A program made the translations under genes and the position numbers. From positions 124,001-188,000 of the forward strand of contig JAKAKR010000008.1 of the NCBI GenBank assembly GCA_021813435.1: 64,000 nt of DNA. The letters run 5' to 3'. Each line of letters starts with the position of its first letter. Position 1 is the first letter of the stretch. The notes beneath the pieces are model-generated. The model had not been told where the DNA came from and made no database searches. It worked only from the letters and a program-made list of their open reading frames with translations. Shown one piece after another: positions 35,125-43,826 of the stretch. The stretch comes from Nanobdellota archaeon (lineage in GTDB: Archaea > Nanobdellota > Nanobdellia > Woesearchaeales > UBA9642).

Positions 35125-36108
35125 TTATTTATTGGCATAGAGTAGCATTGCATCGCCAAGACTATAGAAACGATATCTCTTTTGCACTGCAGCGCGATAT
35201 GCATCAAGGACGCGTCGTCTGCCGCCGAACGCGCAAGTCAAAAGCAGCAGTGTTGATTGCGGAAGATGAAAATTAGTGATGAGCGCGTCTGCACCACTAT
35301 GGAATGTGAATGGCGGATAGATGAACAGTCGCGACTCGCCTTTCTGCGGGATGATGCGCCGGTTATGCGAAGAACTCTCCAAGGCCTTGAGCGTTGTTGT
35401 TCCGACGACAAAGAGCCTGCCCTTGCGTTCATTGATTATCTTTGCCGCTAAAGGCGATATTTCAAACCATTCAGGGTCCATACGATATTTTTCGATTGCA
35501 GAATCAATTTTCTTGAATGTCCCATAACTCACATGCAGGGTGATGAACACTATTTGCACACCTTTTTTTCTTATTGCACGTAAAAGTCTTGTCGTGAAAT
35601 GCAATCCTGCAGTCGGTGCCGCAAGCGAACCTGTCTTTTTTGAGTAAACCGTCTGGTACTCTTCTTTGCTGACGCTGCGCCGGATGTATGGCGGAGTCGG
35701 AAGAACAGCATCCTGAAGCACTTGCGTATGTTCAAATCTGATGACAAATTCATCAATCGATTGCTGCCCGACGATTGTTCCGATGCCCTTCTTGAATTTG
35801 ATCTCTGTTCCGACATGCGGATTTTTTGTCTTGACATGGCAAGTATAGGTTACGGCATTGATTTTTTTTGTCAGGACCACTTCAGCAGCACTGCCGCTCA
35901 CTTTTTTTCCGACAAGTTTTGCCGCAGCAACCTTTGTCTCATTAAGGACCAATACATCGCCGGGCAAGAGATAATCGACGATATCAGAGAATCTGCGGTG
36001 TACACTATTCTTTTGCACGACCAGCAATCGCGAGGAATCGCGGGGACGTGCAGGATGCTGCGCGATCAGTTGCACAGGGAGGGTGTAATCAAATAATTTC
36101 AAGTCCAT
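35125..36108 (-). CDS. queA: S-adenosylmethionine:tRNA ribosyltransferase-isomerase QueA
   Basis: In bacteria the enzyme adds the ribosyl part of SAM to preQ1 at position 34 of tRNA to make epoxyqueuosine. The 327-residue protein begins MDLKLFDYTLPVQLIAQHPA and has SRLLVV, DVLVLNETKV, PTPPYIRR, YQTVYSKKTGSLAAPTAGLHFT, TLHVSYGTF, GxTTLKALES and NFHLPQSTLL, all QueA signatures in order. Its presence in an archaeon is odd because archaea normally make archaeosine at position 15. It is last in the four-gene unit starting at 39346, 19 bp after the DUF2391 gene. ATG 36108 aligns with the bacterial N-terminus. Confidence 0.93.
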   Translation of the reverse strand: MDLKLFDYTLPVQLIAQHPARPRDSSRLLVVQKNSVHRRFSDIVDYLLPGDVLVLNETKVAAAKLVGKKVSGSAAEVVLTKKINAVTYTCHVKTKNPHVGTEIKFKKGIGTIVGQQSIDEFVIRFEHTQVLQDAVLPTPPYIRRSVSKEEYQTVYSKKTGSLAAPTAGLHFTTRLLRAIRKKGVQIVFITLHVSYGTFKKIDSAIEKYRMDPEWFEISPLAAKIINERKGRLFVVGTTTLKALESSSHNRRIIPQKGESRLFIYPPFTFHSGADALITNFHLPQSTLLLLTCAFGGRRRVLDAYRAAVQKRYRFYSLGDAMLLYANK

Positions 36109-36127
36109 GCTATCGACCGTCACTGGT

Positions 36128-36733
36128 TTATGATCTTCCCTTCCCGAATAAGTCTGCGGTGCATCCGCCGATGAGTGCTGCAAGAATGACGCTTGCAATC
36201 ATCTTATAACTGTCAAGAAAATCTGCGCCAAAACCGGGATACCATACGGCAAGGAATAGGACAGACACGATAAGGGCGGTGATGAAAACAATGGCGAGTC
36301 GCGCAGGTATAAAGACAATAAGCTTAGGATCCCTGATGTGGTGGAATCCTGCGGCATACATAAACAATGCGCCGACGAATAATGCAAAGGGATAGAGTAG
36401 TGTTGCACGGATCAGAGACAATTGTGCAGGGATGATTGTCCCTGCAGTTGCAACATAATAGATGACAAGACCGATGAATGCGCCGATGAATCCCTTGACG
36501 ATATCCTCTGTTGTGATGCGTGTCAATGGATGATCATGCGTCTCTTTTTGCAATGTAGATTCGAATGCGTGCAAGGCGCTTTGCGGATGGTTTCCCGTCG
36601 GTGTTTCCGGAGTCGTCTGCGACGCAGCAGATTGCACGGGTTCAGGCGGCGGCACAGTATGTACTGTTGCCGGTAATCTCTTGCGCAATCTTTTTGCGCG
36701 ATGCAGTGTTGCCGGTGGTTTTTTCTTTCTCAT
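36128..36733 (-). CDS. DUF2391-type integral membrane protein
   Basis: The 201-residue protein has a basic, Pro/Thr-rich N-terminal region (about 1-65) and a four- or five-helix membrane domain closely related to that of 33018-33752, ending CTADLFGKGRS. The coiled coil of the paralog is absent. Its start overlaps the stop of the glycosyltransferase gene by 4 bp (ATGA), so it is translationally coupled to that gene and precedes queA. It could be a membrane partner of the glycosyltransferase; this is inference. Confidence 0.72.
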   Translation of the reverse strand: MRKKKPPATLHRAKRLRKRLPATVHTVPPPEPVQSAASQTTPETPTGNHPQSALHAFESTLQKETHDHPLTRITTEDIVKGFIGAFIGLVIYYVATAGTIIPAQLSLIRATLLYPFALFVGALFMYAAGFHHIRDPKLIVFIPARLAIVFITALIVSVLFLAVWYPGFGADFLDSYKMIASVILAALIGGCTADLFGKGRS

Positions 36734-38166
36734 GAATCCCCCGATGGTTGTCCGGACTGTATGTTCTCATGCATTGCAGGAAGTGGTGATTGTCGATGCG
36801 CGAGCCGCGATGGTCGCAGCATGCTATGTTGCGCAAGATACTCCTCGATACGATATGTACCGGTACGCGGCGCATCAATAAATCCCTGCATTGCACTGTC
36901 TGCAAGCCATCCCTCGTCGATGAGATAGGTGATCCATTCATTTGCAAGCAATGGATTTTTCTGATCTACTCCGCTTCCGATGTTGATCAGCCATTCGCGA
37001 TTATAGTTTTCATGATCGCCAATCGGCGGCGCAATGATGATGGGGATCCCGAGCGCATTATAAAATGACATCTCGCTTGGCTTAGTCCAGAGAATATCTG
37101 TAGCGCGCAGCGCTGCATTGACTGCGTCAAAATAATGCTCTTTATCGAGTGCAAAGAGGATGCTGACGCTTTTTGTCGCGCTCACCTCCAGTCCGATCTT
37201 CCGGAGTTCTGATTCAAAATAATTCTTGACCCCGATCCTTGTTCCTGCAACAAGATTAAGCCGGATGAGTCCTTGCGTCAATTCCCGACGGAATGCTGTC
37301 GCAATCTGGATGCCGATGTCTTTCTGCGCGCCAGCGCCACCTACCATAAAAGTGATAGTGAGAATATGCGTCTTATAACGGGAGAGTGCATGCAATTGCA
37401 GTTTTTTTCCGTCGAGCAGTTTATCCTCGATCATGCCCTTGTATTTTCCGAAAAATACCCCGCGGGGATCCAGGTTGACGAGTCGCGCAAGCAAATCCTT
37501 CTTGACAATCTCATCATGCTCGCCGATATTTTCCTTGGGCAGGGGAAATCCTGTCTCGACAATCTGCTGTTCAGGAACGCCGTATTCAAGAAGCCGCAAT
37601 GATGCATGCTTTCCCGGCGAGAAATAAGTGATCTTGCACTCTTTCGGGTTATCAGGGACCCAAACCCGGTGATGGTCATAATCCGTGACGACACAATACA
37701 CTTCTTTACCGGCATAATGGAATGCGAGCGCCGGGATAAAGAATGTTGTCAGGACAGGAATATCTTTTTTTGCAGTGTATTCGATAAGATCTTTGCACAA
37801 TCCTTTTGTGATATATCTCTTTGCCTCAAGGACGCTATATGTTGGTCGGGAGAGGTCACGATACGGAAAAATAGGCTGGATATTATAGAGTTGTGAATAC
37901 GCGGCATAGATTGGTTTTCCGATCAGCGGGATTTCCCGCATCTTCGAGAAGAAATCATAGATAAGACGCGTCCGCGTCCATAATTTTCGCTCCTTTTCGG
38001 AGATCATGGTATCAGTATTTGCTGTGATGATACGTTCATATGCGATATCACGCAATGCATAGGCTGCACGCTGATGCCCGTATCCCATATCAACAGAGAT
38101 GATCCATGCCTTAGGCGCGGCGTTTGCCTGTTTTTTTCTTGTTTTTCTTCTGATTTTTCCCACCAC
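36730..38166 (-). CDS. MurG/MGDG-synthase-like glycosyltransferase (GT-B fold)
   Basis: The 478-residue protein has a basic start, then SVDMGYGHQRAA (about 24-35), the glycine-rich nucleotide-sugar or lipid-binding loop of GT28-type enzymes. The C-terminal Rossmann half has TFMVGGAGAQKDIG and TKPSEMSFYNALGIPIIIAP, PIGDHENYNREW, the donor-binding motif of MurG and diacylglycerol glycosyltransferases. It is likely a membrane-surface enzyme that glycosylates a lipid. Its first 56 bp overlap the end of the GH15 gene, and its end overlaps the DUF2391 gene by 4 bp, a very compact operon. Confidence 0.78.
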   Translation of the reverse strand: MVGKIRRKTRKKQANAAPKAWIISVDMGYGHQRAAYALRDIAYERIITANTDTMISEKERKLWTRTRLIYDFFSKMREIPLIGKPIYAAYSQLYNIQPIFPYRDLSRPTYSVLEAKRYITKGLCKDLIEYTAKKDIPVLTTFFIPALAFHYAGKEVYCVVTDYDHHRVWVPDNPKECKITYFSPGKHASLRLLEYGVPEQQIVETGFPLPKENIGEHDEIVKKDLLARLVNLDPRGVFFGKYKGMIEDKLLDGKKLQLHALSRYKTHILTITFMVGGAGAQKDIGIQIATAFRRELTQGLIRLNLVAGTRIGVKNYFESELRKIGLEVSATKSVSILFALDKEHYFDAVNAALRATDILWTKPSEMSFYNALGIPIIIAPPIGDHENYNREWLINIGSGVDQKNPLLANEWITYLIDEGWLADSAMQGFIDAPRTGTYRIEEYLAQHSMLRPSRLAHRQSPLPAMHENIQSGQPSGDS

Positions 38167-39346
38167 TTTTTTTATGACGATGCGCGTGATCCTGTTTTTT
38201 TGCAGTATTCTTTTGCAGATGCTCCTCAGAACCGGTAATAAATTTATGGTTCATGTCATGCAGCGCGACAATAAAGAGCGATTCTGACCATCCCAAAGGA
38301 TTATTCTCATTATGCCTGGGCGAATTCGAGAAATAAAGCTCCGGAACGCCTGCCCTTGTTGTGGTCTTCACCATCTTGTCGATGAAGAATTTTGCTTTTG
38401 CCTTGTCGCCAAGATGCTCGTAGATGATTGCAAGCCAGGAGAGTCCGAATGTCCATTCAGCCTCTTCACTGTACCCGTCAGGATTTTTGTTGTAGTAATG
38501 ATCATTCTTATACCTGATGACACCGCGCTCGCGCAGGAGGAGATACTCGACATTTTCAAGGATGACATCCTGCTCTTTTGCAGTCACGATCTGATACGGA
38601 TAGATGAGCGAGAGGAGCGAGAGGTCGACAAATTTCGTTTTTGATTCCCGCGGGAGCAATTGCCGAAGGGTCTGCATGCCTTTCTCGATTAATGCTTTTG
38701 GGACACTGATTTTTGCAAGACGACTGATGGATTGGAGTCCGGCAACGCAGGCACCGACTGATGATGCATGCACTTCCTCATTCTCTTCCCACATCCCAGA
38801 ATCATCGTCGCACCAGTAATGGATCGCGTCAAGATACTGGATCAGCTTATTGACGATGCGCACCTGATCCGCGCGTTTGAGAATAGTGCGCTGGTGATGA
38901 TGCTCGAGTTCGCCAATCATGTAGAGGATTGCGCCGATACTGTCATTTTGCTTATTGCCCCATTCTTCCCAGAATTCATCGAATGTCTCGGGATGGAATC
39001 GCGCGTGGATATACTCATGTTTGTATTCTGGCTTTTTTGCGATCGCGTAATCGATCTTATACTCGTGTTTGAGAAATATCTCAAGCAGCGCGCTATATGT
39101 CTTCTCGACAGTATCCCAATCGCCGATGACTGCGAATGCAAGACATTCATAGAAATTGTCGCGCAACCAGGACTTATCATACCCCGTATTCACGCTCTTA
39201 TTTGATGCCGCAAATAATCCTGAATGATACTGCAGATTCTTGAGGATATGCAGATGCTGCTTGATTAATGTCTGATAATCAAGATGCGCTTTAAGACGAG
39301 CGCCAGGGGTTATCTTCTGACGCGTTTTTTTGACTGGGGATACCAT
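38111..39346 (-). CDS. Glycoside hydrolase family 15-like (glucoamylase/trehalase fold) protein
   Basis: The 411-residue protein shows the alpha/alpha-barrel landmarks of GH15: YDKSWLRDNFY (56-66), EEWGNKQNDSIGA (127-139), the catalytic-acid region SGMWEENEEVHASSVGA (about 182-198) and EAEWTFGLSWLAI late in the chain, with GWSESLF. A His/Lys-rich tail follows. No signal peptide is present, so it works inside the cell, probably on alpha-glucans or trehalose. It is first in the operon, with ATTTAAATA 21-30 bp before the ATG (leaderless). Confidence 0.8.
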   Translation of the reverse strand: MVSPVKKTRQKITPGARLKAHLDYQTLIKQHLHILKNLQYHSGLFAASNKSVNTGYDKSWLRDNFYECLAFAVIGDWDTVEKTYSALLEIFLKHEYKIDYAIAKKPEYKHEYIHARFHPETFDEFWEEWGNKQNDSIGAILYMIGELEHHHQRTILKRADQVRIVNKLIQYLDAIHYWCDDDSGMWEENEEVHASSVGACVAGLQSISRLAKISVPKALIEKGMQTLRQLLPRESKTKFVDLSLLSLIYPYQIVTAKEQDVILENVEYLLLRERGVIRYKNDHYYNKNPDGYSEEAEWTFGLSWLAIIYEHLGDKAKAKFFIDKMVKTTTRAGVPELYFSNSPRHNENNPLGWSESLFIVALHDMNHKFITGSEEHLQKNTAKKQDHAHRHKKSGGKNQKKNKKKTGKRRA

Positions 39347-39563
39347 ACTCTTGTCAAGGCAGGCAGTATTTAAATAGGTTATGCTCAGCTATTGCTGCGC
39401 GTATACTGTTTTTGGCGCATTGATAGGGCATCACCTGCAGGGATATCTTGTAGAAAAATCTTTTTGTAGAGAAACCTTTTGCGTATGCTTCAGCGTGCAT
39501 TATATCCCTCAAAGATTTGTGCGGCAAACAAAATGTTTAAATAGTTGAAATCTATAAGAGAGT

Positions 39564-40175
39564 ATGTTCTCCCATGATCACCGGATTATGGCATCGCCGC
39601 TGCGCCTCCCGGCATTCTGGTATATGCTCCAGGAGAATCTTGAGGATGAAGTGCGGCAATCCTATAAGACAAACCAGCGCTACATCGACCATCCTTTTGG
39701 TCCAGAAACAACAGTGCGCGCATTCATTCTTGATCCGACGAACGCAGACGCGCAGCAAGGACTGCTCTCGAAAGTTGATTTGACGCTGCAAGAAGCAGGC
39801 GTCCCTTCCCGCGAGGCGTTTATATCCGCGCAATGCATGAATGATATCGTCGAGAATGCGCTCAAGCATGCATTCCGATGGACTCCGGGAAATTATTTGA
39901 GTGTTGTTGCTGTTGCAAATCCCCACGCGCATCGCCTCCTTGTAGGGTATGAAGATCCGCACTATGATATCAGTCGCATCTCTGAACTCACAAAATTACG
40001 CAATTATTTCCGCGCAAAAAAAGACCGACAATTCCTCACCGCACGATCAAAGATGGGACTTGCAATGGAACTCAAATGGTTTGACCAGGTTCTTACCGAG
40101 TATATCGGTACGTCGGTGGAATACCGCCTTACGCGCATCCACGCGCAGTCCTCAGACAACAATGACGTTGCGTAA
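39564..40175 (+). CDS. GHKL/HATPase-like protein, serine-kinase or anti-sigma type
   Basis: The 203-residue protein carries CMNDIVENALKHAF (91-104), with Glu97, Asn98, Lys101 and His102 as in the N-box of GHKL ATPases. The next strand-turn, LLVGYEDPHYD, is a poor G1 box (normally DxGxG), and SKMGLAMEL follows where a G2 loop would be. There is no His-kinase phosphoacceptor domain or membrane helix. It may be a standalone ATP-binding switch or a degenerate one. TGTTTAAATAG about 25-31 bp upstream suggests leaderless expression. Confidence 0.5.
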   Translation: MFSHDHRIMASPLRLPAFWYMLQENLEDEVRQSYKTNQRYIDHPFGPETTVRAFILDPTNADAQQGLLSKVDLTLQEAGVPSREAFISAQCMNDIVENALKHAFRWTPGNYLSVVAVANPHAHRLLVGYEDPHYDISRISELTKLRNYFRAKKDRQFLTARSKMGLAMELKWFDQVLTEYIGTSVEYRLTRIHAQSSDNNDVA

Positions 40176-40302
40176 TGTGCATGCGCCTCCTGCAGAACCC
40201 TGCAGAATCTAAATAGAAAACTTTATATATTGAGAGCATGTTTATTGTCTTATACTAATGAAGTATACTTGTGTGTATAGATGAATTGAAAGGTGATGTA
40301 TC

Positions 40303-40590
40303 ATGCCAAATCCAACTGCTGAACCCAAGATGTCTGATGACAAGAAATTTTCTAAACAATTAATCGGAAAGACTGTTATTTCCAAATCCGGTAAGCGATT
40401 CGGCGAAGTCGGTGACATTGTCTTTGAGACAAAATCCGGCGAGTTGATCCATATTGTCCTTGTCAATCCTACATCATATATTGAGAAGTTAGAGCTTGAA
40501 AAAACAAAGGACGGCGCGATCCTTGTGCCATTCAGCGCAGTCATTGCCGTCGGCGATTTCGTTGTCCTAGCTGAAGAGGACATCATCTAA
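40303..40590 (+). CDS. PRC-barrel domain protein
   Basis: The 95-residue protein matches PRC-barrels: KQLIGKTVISKSGKRFGEVGD, then IVFETKSGELIHIVLV, and ILVPFSAVIAVGDFVVL. In archaea these small beta-barrels are common and some are linked to RNA metabolism or cell division (CdpB-type proteins); its own role is not shown. AAGGTGAT ends 5 bp before the ATG, and a TATA-like CTTTATATATT lies near 40222, so it has a leader of about 50 nt. A second PRC-barrel-like gene is at 44683. Confidence 0.85.
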   Translation: MPNPTAEPKMSDDKKFSKQLIGKTVISKSGKRFGEVGDIVFETKSGELIHIVLVNPTSYIEKLELEKTKDGAILVPFSAVIAVGDFVVLAEEDII

Positions 40591-40592
40591 AT

Positions 40593-40605
40593 CTTTTATT
40601 TTTTG
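40593..40605 (+). terminator. T-rich terminator after the PRC-barrel gene
   Basis: CTTTTATTTTTTG starts 3 bp after the stop codon, consistent with archaeal intrinsic termination. Confidence 0.45.
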
Positions 40606-40705
40606 CTACGTCACTATCTTCTGCCGCGCTCCTATCCTTTCTCAGAAATCTTATGGATACGAAAGCAGAGTATCATAACACGTCTGCACTGTCGTTGGAG
40701 GCAGT

Positions 40706-41578
40706 CTATTTTTTAACGACAGGTTTACCCATACTGAACTCTCCCAGATACGTTATCTCTGCAGTGCGAACATTATTCGGAGTGTAGAGTATAATCTTGC
40801 TCTCTGCAGGAGTATTGACGAAGATAGGTGTTCTCAGACACCTCAGATCTATTTCGCTGAAGTTCCCATCTGTTTCATCTACCGTAACATCAGTCACATT
40901 CTTATTGGTAATAATGAACTGTTTAAAGATACTCTTATATTTGCCTATCTCCCCGAGTATTTCATTGTTGAGGACGTCTTCTTTATCTGCGTATAATGCC
41001 TCCACCGGTGTTTGAGTTCCTGTCGTCGAAGGAATGCATAAAAAGTTTTCCTTCCATCGTCGATTTTTATTTTCAATCTTGTAAACAGTGTCGGTCGTGT
41101 AGCAGTCTACAGTCTTATTCTTGTTGACATCCATTCCGTCGGCACCGAATGTTCCATGACAGATGATCTCTGCTGCAAGATTTCTACTCGCATCGTATAA
41201 TTTTATCGACTGATCTCTTGCCCACTTTGTCGTTATGGTCAATGTTGCTTCATCTTTGACTTTATGGCGTAGCCAGGAATTAGGAAGCGCGTATTTATAG
41301 ATGCTGTCTTTTCCCATGTTGATTTTGATCTCTTCGGCATTTGTAATTGTTGCAATATCGGCGTACCTGCCATCATCTCCTTCGTTAATATAACTCCTGA
41401 TGTTTTTGACATAGGTTACATCTTGTTCCCTAAATATGGGCAGAAATATCTTTTCTGTGACGCTTGGTCCTTCGTAATCGCAGAATTCATTTGTCTTAAT
41501 CGTGTAGGCGACGATGCTGTTAACTAGTGTAGATGGGCGAGTTGCAATTATTGGTTTTACTGGTTTTTTTGATGCCAT
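40706..41578 (-). CDS. Uncharacterised protein, 290 aa
   Basis: I do not recognise the family. The protein is beta-rich and soluble, without signal peptide or membrane helix, and has four or five scattered cysteines (FCDYEG, IICHGTF, DCYTTD, FLCIPS, RCLRTP). GGAGGG lies about 6 bp before the ATG. The Lys/Pro-rich start may be flexible. No neighbour suggests a role. Confidence 0.6.
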   Translation of the reverse strand: MASKKPVKPIIATRPSTLVNSIVAYTIKTNEFCDYEGPSVTEKIFLPIFREQDVTYVKNIRSYINEGDDGRYADIATITNAEEIKINMGKDSIYKYALPNSWLRHKVKDEATLTITTKWARDQSIKLYDASRNLAAEIICHGTFGADGMDVNKNKTVDCYTTDTVYKIENKNRRWKENFLCIPSTTGTQTPVEALYADKEDVLNNEILGEIGKYKSIFKQFIITNKNVTDVTVDETDGNFSEIDLRCLRTPIFVNTPAESKIILYTPNNVRTAEITYLGEFSMGKPVVKK

Positions 41579-41701
41579 GCTATCCCTCCAAGGAATTATG
41601 AGTTTTCACTATGGAGTAGTTTGTTGTTTATTAATTTTGCTTTTTTCCTGACGTTACCTGAAATCCAAAACCATATAAACCCGCTCCCCTGTTATGGTCT
41701 C

Positions 41702-42091
41702 ATGTCACACAAATCCAAGGGATCGAATGCAGAACGCGACCTCATCCACAAATTCAATGCTGCAGGGTGGGTTGCAATCAGAAGTGCAGGAAGCGGAAGC
41801 CAGAAATTTCCGGCCCCTGACATTCTTGCCGGCAATAATCTTCGACGAGTAGCGCTCGAATGCAAAGCGACGCGGGACATCAAGAAATACCTCACTGCGC
41901 AGGAAGTGGATGAATTGGTGCTCTTTGCGCAAACCTTCGGCGCAGAACCCTGGATCGGCATCAAATTTGATCGGCTCGACTGGTTTTTTATCACCGTTGA
42001 GGACATGGACAAGACAGCGAAAAGCTATGCCATCGATATCCCGACTGCAAAAAACAAAGGATTATCCTTTGATGAACTGATAAAAACCTAA
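41702..42091 (+). CDS. hjc: Holliday junction resolvase Hjc
   Basis: The enzyme cuts four-way DNA junctions symmetrically during recombination. The 129-residue chain has SKGSNAERDL with Glu11, RSAGSGS with a Ser near 30, FPAPDILA with Asp40, and ALECKAT with Glu53 and Lys55, the complete Hjc active site. The ATG at 41702 fits the family N-terminus; a longer in-frame extension upstream does not. CATATAAAC lies 21-30 bp before the ATG. Confidence 0.93.
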   Translation: MSHKSKGSNAERDLIHKFNAAGWVAIRSAGSGSQKFPAPDILAGNNLRRVALECKATRDIKKYLTAQEVDELVLFAQTFGAEPWIGIKFDRLDWFFITVEDMDKTAKSYAIDIPTAKNKGLSFDELIKT

Positions 42092-42123
42092 AACTTTAAA
42101 TAGTTCATCGTCTCAGAACGAAC

Positions 42124-42744
42124 ATGAACATCTTCGAGAAAATAACAATAGTATTATTGCATCCCGTCCACTTCTTCAAGAAGGTCAAGCAGGAGAAAGG
42201 AATCCGCGCAGCATTCCTATATTTTGTTCTCATCGCGCTCTTCGGGGCGATCATGGGCACGTTCATGCAGTTTGTGACGCGACCAATCACTGAGTCGCTC
42301 ATCAAGCAGTTCTTCGGGATCACCATCCCTGCCGCATCATTCTCCATCGGAATGACGATCTTTTTTGCATTCATCGGATATCTCTTTCTCATTGCATTCA
42401 GTTTTGTATTCACTGCAATAGTCTATGTCTGGCTGCTCATCTTCGGCGGAAAACAGCAGTACGTAAAGACCTATCAATTAGTCGTCTACTCCTCGACACC
42501 GTATTTTCTTCTCAGTTGGATACCTTTTGTCTCATTTTTTGCGTGGATATACAATGTTGCGCTCCTCATCATCGGAACGCAGGAATTCTATAAATTCTCG
42601 CGCACAAAATCCATACTCCTCTACGTGATCCCCCTTGCAGTGTTTATCATCCTCATGGCGCTGGTCCTTGTCGCATTGATCCTTGTGATCAAGCAGAATC
42701 CGCAGCTATTTGCGCAGGCGATGAACGGACAGGCAGCGCCTTAA
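42124..42744 (+). CDS. Yip1-family integral membrane protein
   Basis: The 206-residue protein begins with an amphipathic stretch (LLHPVHFFKKVKQEKGIRAA) and has five membrane helices. The pattern of a first helix with Gly, a polar loop (GGKQQYVKTYQLVVYSSTPY) and a long last helix is that of archaeal and bacterial Yip1 domain proteins. It starts 32 bp after hjc and has its own TTTAAATAG 20-28 bp upstream. The function of the family in archaea is unknown. Confidence 0.8.
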   Translation: MNIFEKITIVLLHPVHFFKKVKQEKGIRAAFLYFVLIALFGAIMGTFMQFVTRPITESLIKQFFGITIPAASFSIGMTIFFAFIGYLFLIAFSFVFTAIVYVWLLIFGGKQQYVKTYQLVVYSSTPYFLLSWIPFVSFFAWIYNVALLIIGTQEFYKFSRTKSILLYVIPLAVFIILMALVLVALILVIKQNPQLFAQAMNGQAAP

Positions 42745-42827
42745 ATCAGCCGTCAACCCAACAGAAAACTATATAAATGCCGATGGCACAGTGGTAGTAT
42801 CAGTGAGATATAAAAGAGGTGTAAACA

Positions 42828-43052
42828 ATGGCAATGGATAATGTCATTCTAGCAATAATCATCGGAACTCTTGCGGCTATCGTCTATAGTTTGCGGGTAC
42901 TCATCCTTCTTGAGCGCAGAATCGCGCGTATGGACGAGAATCTCGAGCGCATGACGAACGTGATTGCAAAACAGGAGATTGCGGTCCTCAACGAAGAAAA
43001 GAAGATTGAGAAAGAGGAACGCGCGTTAGAGAAAAAGAGGAAGCGAAGATAA
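42828..43052 (+). CDS. Small membrane-anchored coiled-coil protein
   Basis: The 74-residue protein has a transmembrane helix (about 4-26), followed by a continuous amphipathic helix (RRIARMDENLERMTNVIAKQ) and a Lys/Arg-rich end. AGAGGTG lies about 7 bp before the ATG. It has the same layout as the 95-residue protein at 18620. No family is recognised. Confidence 0.65.
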   Translation: MAMDNVILAIIIGTLAAIVYSLRVLILLERRIARMDENLERMTNVIAKQEIAVLNEEKKIEKEERALEKKRKRR

Positions 43053-43131
43053 ATTTTCCTGTCATTTCTTTTTCATTAATTTTTTATCATTTTTCATTAA
43101 CTTTTTATATGTCTTCTTAAGAAAATTCTTA

Positions 43132-43749
43132 ATGATCATCCATAAATCGTTCAAGCACGGGTGGTTCTATCATTATCGGATCCATGGGCCTAAGACTGCA
43201 GCATTATGCAATGGAGGATTTGCTCCGCTGCAGGATTACCTCCATCATGTTAAGGACCATTGCCCAGACGAATACTTTCAGCAGGGACCGCGGGGGAGCG
43301 CGCTTAAATTCCCCATCGATATCGATCTGCAGAAGATTCGGGGACACGAGGTATGCGATCTTGCCCAGCAGGGACTCTCGGAAGGAAAATTCAAGACAGC
43401 GCATTCCAATGTGCAGATGTTCATGCTCCAACATGATTCCCGCACCATCAGCGTCGAGGTTCCACTCTGGATGCTCTCGAGCGAGTACCCTGGATTTCAG
43501 GATATCCTCCATTCGACTGAGGCATTGACCGGTCACATCGATGCCTTGCGCATCGAGGATGGAAAGATCTGGGTATGGGATTATAAGCCGAATGCGCATC
43601 TTGAAAAATATGCCGTCACCCAGACGAATTTCTATGCTATCATGCTCTCAAAACGCACAGGAATCCCACTCGAGAAATTCCGTTGCGGTTATTTTGACGA
43701 CGAACTCGCGTATGTGTTCAGGCCAATATTTTCTCCGAAACCCAACTGA
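43132..43749 (+). CDS. PD-(D/E)xK nuclease, Cas4/RecB-like
   Basis: The 205-residue protein carries a full RecB/Cas4-type active-site pattern: Glu109 (SVEVPL), Asp137 (GHIDAL), Asp150 and Lys152 (VWDYKP), and Gln164 (VTQTNFYA) in the following helix. No four-cysteine Fe-S cluster of canonical Cas4 is visible, and no cas genes are nearby, so a repair or processing nuclease is more likely. TTTTTATATG lies about 22-30 bp before the ATG. Confidence 0.78.
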   Translation: MIIHKSFKHGWFYHYRIHGPKTAALCNGGFAPLQDYLHHVKDHCPDEYFQQGPRGSALKFPIDIDLQKIRGHEVCDLAQQGLSEGKFKTAHSNVQMFMLQHDSRTISVEVPLWMLSSEYPGFQDILHSTEALTGHIDALRIEDGKIWVWDYKPNAHLEKYAVTQTNFYAIMLSKRTGIPLEKFRCGYFDDELAYVFRPIFSPKPN

Positions 43750-43826
43750 CCTTATGGCTTGTTTGTTGTTATCATAAAGTAGCAAAAAAGATAACATTTT
43801 TAAATCCTGCGCTTTTCGTTTATCTT

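Noticed and set aside
43132-43749. The PD-(D/E)xK nuclease as Cas4 of a CRISPR system
   Set aside because: No Fe-S cluster cysteines, no other cas genes and no array in the window.
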